A stretch of 39,609 nt of DNA, taken from the NCBI GenBank assembly GCA_017656295.1, contig JACDOC010000026.1, forward strand, positions 1 through 39,609, given 5' to 3'. The DNA is from Bacillus sp. (in: firmicutes). Its GTDB lineage: Bacteria; Bacillota; Bacilli; Bacillales; JACDOC01. The position numbers were made by a program, and so were the translations under genes. This document shows positions 36,616 through 39,609 of the stretch, in pieces; within the stretch, counting starts at the first letter, position 1, and every line of letters begins with the position of its first letter. The notes beneath the pieces were generated by a model that was given only the letters and a program-made list of their open reading frames with translations, had not been told where the DNA came from and made no database searches.

Positions 36616-37134
36616 TTAACCCCCGAATTTATACTTTTTCAATCTTACGTGGTCACCTAATTTTGTTTGAACAGAGGAAGCTCGATTTCCAAACAAAAAG
36701 GATAAATCTTTTTCCAGTCCAGGCTTCAGTGTCATTAGTTCAATTCAATGAATCGCATCATTGTTTCCGTCATTTCCTAACACATCTATATGGGTTTGCA
36801 ATTCAATAGAAAATCCGTATGGGGTATATAAGAACGTTCTTCTCTCATCAATTTTCATTTTTCACTGTATCATTTCGGACTTTTTTACATATCTCATCAT
36901 GCTCATCTTTTGAAACGAAAAAGCCGATGTGATCGAACGTTGGCCGTTTTCCATAGCCAAACGTGATATTGATGTTGCCTCTTTTCATTTCAATAATTCG
37001 GAATAATATGTTTTTTCTCGAATATCATCCCTGTTAGTGGTGGATTAAAGTTGTTTGTATTCGCCATTGTACTTCCCAATCCGTTGATGAACAGTAAAAG
37101 GTGTCCAATAATGAAAATGAAATAGCATATTCAT
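36616..37134 (-). pseudogene. Decayed VOC/glyoxalase-family protein gene
   Basis: On the minus strand, AAGGAG and an ATG at 37134 start MNMLFHFHYWTPFTVHQ. Three to four frames then follow in order: GNINITFGYGKRPTFDHIGF with VSKDEHDEICKKV, next ERRTFLYTPYGFSIELQTHI, and last LEKDLSFLFGNRASSV to KYKFGG-stop. Each piece fits one VOC-family protein, but stops and frame shifts separate them and the N-terminal domain is shortened. Outside it, 36355-36615 holds nothing recognisable. Confidence 0.8.
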
Positions 37135-37208
37135 ACTCCTTGATTTGTAAATTTTTTTTAATTTAATATTTATAAAAAGACTTGATTGAATTTTCTATAA
37201 ATTATTAT

Positions 37209-37238
37209 CAAAAAAAGAGCATGAATCATCCATGCTCT
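37209..37238 (-). terminator. Terminator of mnmM/ytqAB
   Basis: AGAGCATG / CATGCTCT (8 bp) followed on minus by TTTTTTGAT. Its first arm includes the mnmM stop codon. Confidence 0.85.
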
Positions 37239-37809
37239 ATCTTTTTTCAATCGCTATAATAAACGGTGGATTATTAATTTGATTGATGAATTGATATTTT
37301 AAAACGTGTGCTTTTTGTTGGTCGAGGGAGCGGACATAGGATAGCAATAGGTCGCGTTCAACAGCTCCTTGTTCATGTCCGTGATAAATGACAAGGACGA
37401 TAATTCCTTCAGGAGCCATGATTTCTAACAATTGCTCGACCGCAGAAATCGTTGTGTCTGGTTTTGTTACAATGGATTTATCTCCGCCAGGGAGATAGCC
37501 TAGGTTGAATACCGCTCCAGTAATACGACCATAGTATTTTGATGGAATGTGCTGTTTCAATAGTTCGTGACCGGCATGGACTAATTCAACTTGTTGTTCT
37601 AGTCCACGTTCTTTTAAACGGGAAAAGGTGTTGTCGATCGCTGCTTTCTGAATATCGAACCCAAATACTTTCCCGTTTTCTCCTACAAGCTGGGCTAAAA
37701 AAGCAGTATCATGCCCATTACCACATGTTGCATCAATGGCGATATCTCCAGGGGAGACCGCTTTTTCTAACAAGATACGAGCAAATGGCAAAATACGATC
37801 TAGCTTCAT
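37237..37809 (-). CDS. mnmM: tRNA (mnm5s2U) methyltransferase MnmM (YtqB)
   Basis: 190-residue class I SAM methyltransferase. SAM motif I is AIDATCGNGHDTAFLA, then VFGFDIQ, and a late FNLGYLPGGDKSIVT that marks the YtqB/rRNA_methylase family. In B. subtilis this protein was identified as MnmM, methylating nm5s2U to mnm5s2U at the wobble base of tRNAs. The start overlaps the end of ytqA by four bases (ATGA), so they are coupled. Confidence 0.9.
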   Translation of the reverse strand: MKLDRILPFARILLEKAVSPGDIAIDATCGNGHDTAFLAQLVGENGKVFGFDIQKAAIDNTFSRLKERGLEQQVELVHAGHELLKQHIPSKYYGRITGAVFNLGYLPGGDKSIVTKPDTTISAVEQLLEIMAPEGIIVLVIYHGHEQGAVERDLLLSYVRSLDQQKAHVLKYQFINQINNPPFIIAIEKR

Positions 37810-38774
37810 ACCTTCACCTCTGATGTTTCTTTACTGTAAAATTTCCCTTGCCAGCTGTTTCGCCGTTTCAGTTCAGCGTCAATGGCGTTAAGGACCGACC
37901 ACTTATCCACACTCCACATCGGACCAATCATTAAATCAATCGGACCATCCCCAGTAATCCGATGAATGATCATTTCTGGCGGTAAAATTTCTAATTGGTC
38001 GCAAACAAGGTTTACATACTCATCGAAGGATAAAAATTGGAGCATTCCTTTTTCATATTGCTTCACCATCGGGGTACCTTTTAACAAGTGAAGCAAATGA
38101 ATTTTAATACCTTGAACATCTAATTTGGCCACTTCGCGTGCGGTTTCCATCATCATGTCATAATCTTCGAGCGGTAAACCATTAATAATATGGGAGCAGA
38201 CGCGAATGCCATATTTACGAAGTTTATTAACCCCTTCAACGTAACATTGATAATCATGCGCTCGATTAATAAGCAAAGCCGTTCGTTCATGAACGGTTTG
38301 TAAGCCAAGCTCAACCCAGAGATAGGTTCGCTCGTTTAATTCTGCTAAATATTCTACGACATCATCCGGCAAGCAATCAGGACGAGTCGCTATGGACAAA
38401 CCGACCACGCCGTCTTGCTTTAAAACCGTTTCGTATTTTTCTCGAAGGACCTCAACAGGTGCATGCGTATTCGTAAATGCTTGAAAGTAGGCGATGTATT
38501 TTCCGTCTTTCCACTTTTTATGCATTTTTTCTTTTATTTTACGGAATTGAGTTTCTAAATCGTCAGCCCGGTCACCAGCGAAATCCCCTGAACCAGCAGC
38601 ACTACAAAACGTACAACCTCCGTATGCTACGGTCCCATCACGGTTCGGACAATCAAATCCCGCGTCAAGCGCGACTTTAAATACTTTATGTCCAAACACT
38701 TGGCGTAAATGGTAATTCCAAGTGTGGTAACGCTTGTTGTCACTTGCATATGGAAACGGGTTGGTTGGAGTCAT
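37806..38774 (-). CDS. ytqA: Radical SAM protein, TIGR01212 family (YtqA)
   Basis: 322 residues. The 4Fe-4S cysteines are C42, C54 and C57 (FDCPNRDG ... GGCTFC), the C-x11-C-x2-C spacing of the TIGR01212/Elp3-related branch rather than C-x3-C-x2-C. Further blocks: YFQAFTNTHAPVEVLREKYE, ATRPDCLPDD, LWVELGLQT, and HRITGDGP. AGGAGGTG lies before the ATG. Its pairing with mnmM suggests tRNA-modification work (inference). Confidence 0.92.
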   Translation of the reverse strand: MTPTNPFPYASDNKRYHTWNYHLRQVFGHKVFKVALDAGFDCPNRDGTVAYGGCTFCSAAGSGDFAGDRADDLETQFRKIKEKMHKKWKDGKYIAYFQAFTNTHAPVEVLREKYETVLKQDGVVGLSIATRPDCLPDDVVEYLAELNERTYLWVELGLQTVHERTALLINRAHDYQCYVEGVNKLRKYGIRVCSHIINGLPLEDYDMMMETAREVAKLDVQGIKIHLLHLLKGTPMVKQYEKGMLQFLSFDEYVNLVCDQLEILPPEMIIHRITGDGPIDLMIGPMWSVDKWSVLNAIDAELKRRNSWQGKFYSKETSEVKV

Positions 38775-38946
38775 TCAGACACCTCCTGTTGTTTGTTTAC
38801 ATAAAAAAAATTTTAACACGAATAAAATAGTTCAACCAATGGAATTCGTGGAAAAGGTCGAGAAGGATGTGATAGAGAGGGAAAAAATGTACAAACTAAC
38901 AGAAGAAGCATCGAGCTTCAAATTTGAGGTAAAGGAGCGAGGGTGC

Positions 38947-39216
38947 ATGGCGACACGCCAATCAATTGAAGAGTTTTTAGAGAGGTGCGAAGAGGTTTTA
39001 GAGTTCGCAAAGGAGCAATATATCGAAGGTAGCAAGCAGGAGCATTACTATGATGAACAATTTCAGCAGGCACTGCAACAACTAGAGGAAGCTTATAACG
39101 ACCTTATGCATTTATCACAAAGTGCGAACGCACAACAAAAAGAGCAGCTTCATCGGATGCGTTTGCAGCTACAGCAACTTCAAAATGACATGATTCTTCT
39201 CGATCATGATCGGTAA
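38947..39216 (+). CDS. ytzC: YtzC-like DUF2524 protein
   Basis: 89-residue coiled-coil protein starting MATRQSIEEFLERCEEVLE and containing EASKQEHY-like GSKQEHYYDEQF and QREQLYRMRLQLQ-like KEQLHRMRLQLQQLQNDMIL. These match YtzC. The frame is open 71 codons further left, into the ytqA leader, but the family starts at MATRQS and GAGCGAGGG is close before it. Function unknown. Confidence 0.8.
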   Translation: MATRQSIEEFLERCEEVLEFAKEQYIEGSKQEHYYDEQFQQALQQLEEAYNDLMHLSQSANAQQKEQLHRMRLQLQQLQNDMILLDHDR

Positions 39217-39229
39217 AGGAGGACTTGAT

Positions 39230-39403
39230 TTGAAAAAACGTTCCAAGCAAAACAACCCTGAACAAAAAACAAGAAACGAATTTCGAAATTTAAATACTGA
39301 ATTTGGTCAAGAATACAACCCTGTTCAGCAATCGAAAAAACGGTATGATCAATCGTCTCAACCTATAAAATCAAAACAAAGAAATGAACAACCATACGAA
39401 TAA
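39230..39403 (+). CDS. Small hydrophilic protein, possibly gamma-type SASP-like
   Basis: 57 residues of mainly Lys, Gln, Asn, Arg and Glu, no hydrophobic core. NTEFGQEYNPVQQSKKR (residues about 20-36) resembles the EFxxET-repeat of gamma-type small acid-soluble spore proteins, but only one copy is present. It starts at TTG 39230, 6 bases after AAAGGAGG; the longer frame from 39206 overlaps ytzC. It is followed by its own terminator. The spore link is a guess. Confidence 0.6.
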   Translation: MKKRSKQNNPEQKTRNEFRNLNTEFGQEYNPVQQSKKRYDQSSQPIKSKQRNEQPYE

Positions 39404-39412
39404 GAATGAGAC

Positions 39413-39442
39413 AATCGCCTCAATGAAGGGGCGGTTTTTTAT
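39413..39442 (+). terminator. Terminator after the small hydrophilic gene
   Basis: AATCGCCTC / GGGGCGGTT (9 bp with two G-U) and TTTTTATT. Confidence 0.85.
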
Positions 39443-39512
39443 TGAATTTGTATGTTATATACAGAAAAAAGAGGATGGAATTGTGTTAATTATTCACAAG
39501 GCTTGTCCAAAA

Positions 39513-39535
39513 GAAAAAACACCCGAAGACGGGTG
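39513..39535 (-). terminator. Minus-strand terminator
   Basis: CACCCG-AAGA-CGGGTG, with TTTTTTCTT on the minus strand. It would end a transcript coming from beyond the right edge. Confidence 0.7.
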
Positions 39536-39609
39536 AACTGCACCCCTTAAAGTAGAGGTTGAAAAACCCCCCTAATGGGCAACATTTACTTTAAGGGGTG
39601 ATTTTTATG
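39534..39609 (+). mobile_element. Probable left end of an insertion sequence
   Basis: TGAACTGCACCCC at 39534 looks like an IS3-type terminal repeat. CACCCCTTAAAGTA (39541-39554) is repeated inverted at 39587-39600. The second arm contains AAGGGGTGA, a ribosome site, just before an ATG at 39607, the last codon in the window. The element and its family would be settled by the sequence to the right. Confidence 0.5.

Noticed and set aside
1-39609. CRISPR array, prophage or secondary-metabolite cluster
   Set aside because: No spaced direct repeats of the CRISPR kind and no phage structural or synthetase genes; the holin-family gene alone is a normal Bacillaceae chromosomal gene.

Overview
The window is about 39.6 kb of low-to-moderate GC, Firmicutes-type DNA. 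Strong AAGGAGG ribosome sites, GTG/TTG starts, a SAM-I riboswitch on metK, spore-former genes (yteA type) and the gene content and order all point to Bacillaceae. The order resembles the Bacillus subtilis ytX region (glg - men - luxS - ytk - ytl - ytm - pckA/metK - yto - ytp - ytq). A thermophilic genus is possible, but the sequence alone does not fix genus or species.

Layout: (1) 1-907 is a tRNA-Glu with its terminator, followed by mobile-element debris: what looks like the 5' end of a group II intron joined to a truncated ISL3 transposase. (2) 1.26-9.2 kb is a tightly coupled glycogen operon, glgB-C-D-A-P. (3) On the minus strand are a YteA/DksA-like zinc-finger protein and menA. Divergent from menA is the menaquinone operon menF-D-H-B-E-C, with a strong hairpin between menB and menE. 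(4) 18.7-23.4 kb holds a DUF1540 protein, luxS, then an accessory patch (Fur-like box, gene debris, a nitroreductase and a thioredoxin-reductase-like flavoprotein), then ytzI, yidD and a YjfB-family gene. (5) 23.4-29 kb holds a small DUF6154-like gene, a holin-family gene that seems to start at ATA, a short conserved gene, the Nudix gene ytkD, a minus-strand ABC importer (ytlA-C-D) and ytmA-ytmB. (6) 29-32.7 kb is divergent pckA and metK: a candidate CcpN operator on the pckA side, a SAM-I riboswitch with terminator on the metK side, and helically phased RGACAA repeats between them. (7) 32.8-39.6 kb holds an RND-transporter remnant, ytoA, ytpA-ytpB, a decayed VOC-family gene, mnmM (ytqB)-ytqA, ytzC, a small hydrophilic gene and the left end of what looks like another insertion sequence.

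How the genes fit together: glgC/glgD make ADP-glucose, glgA polymerises it, glgB branches the chain and glgP recovers glucose-1-phosphate. The men genes convert chorismate to the DHNA head group, which menA prenylates. pckA is gluconeogenic and metK makes SAM; luxS sits in the SAM-recycling route and makes the AI-2 precursor.

Most of the window is ordinary chromosomal core. I found no clear undescribed multi-gene system. The items most worth a second look are the phased RGACAA array between pckA and metK, the ATA-initiated holin-family gene, the start-codon-masking repeat of the ISL3 remnant, two genes (glgB, ytmA) whose C-termini run into the next gene, and the luxS-downstream accessory patch.
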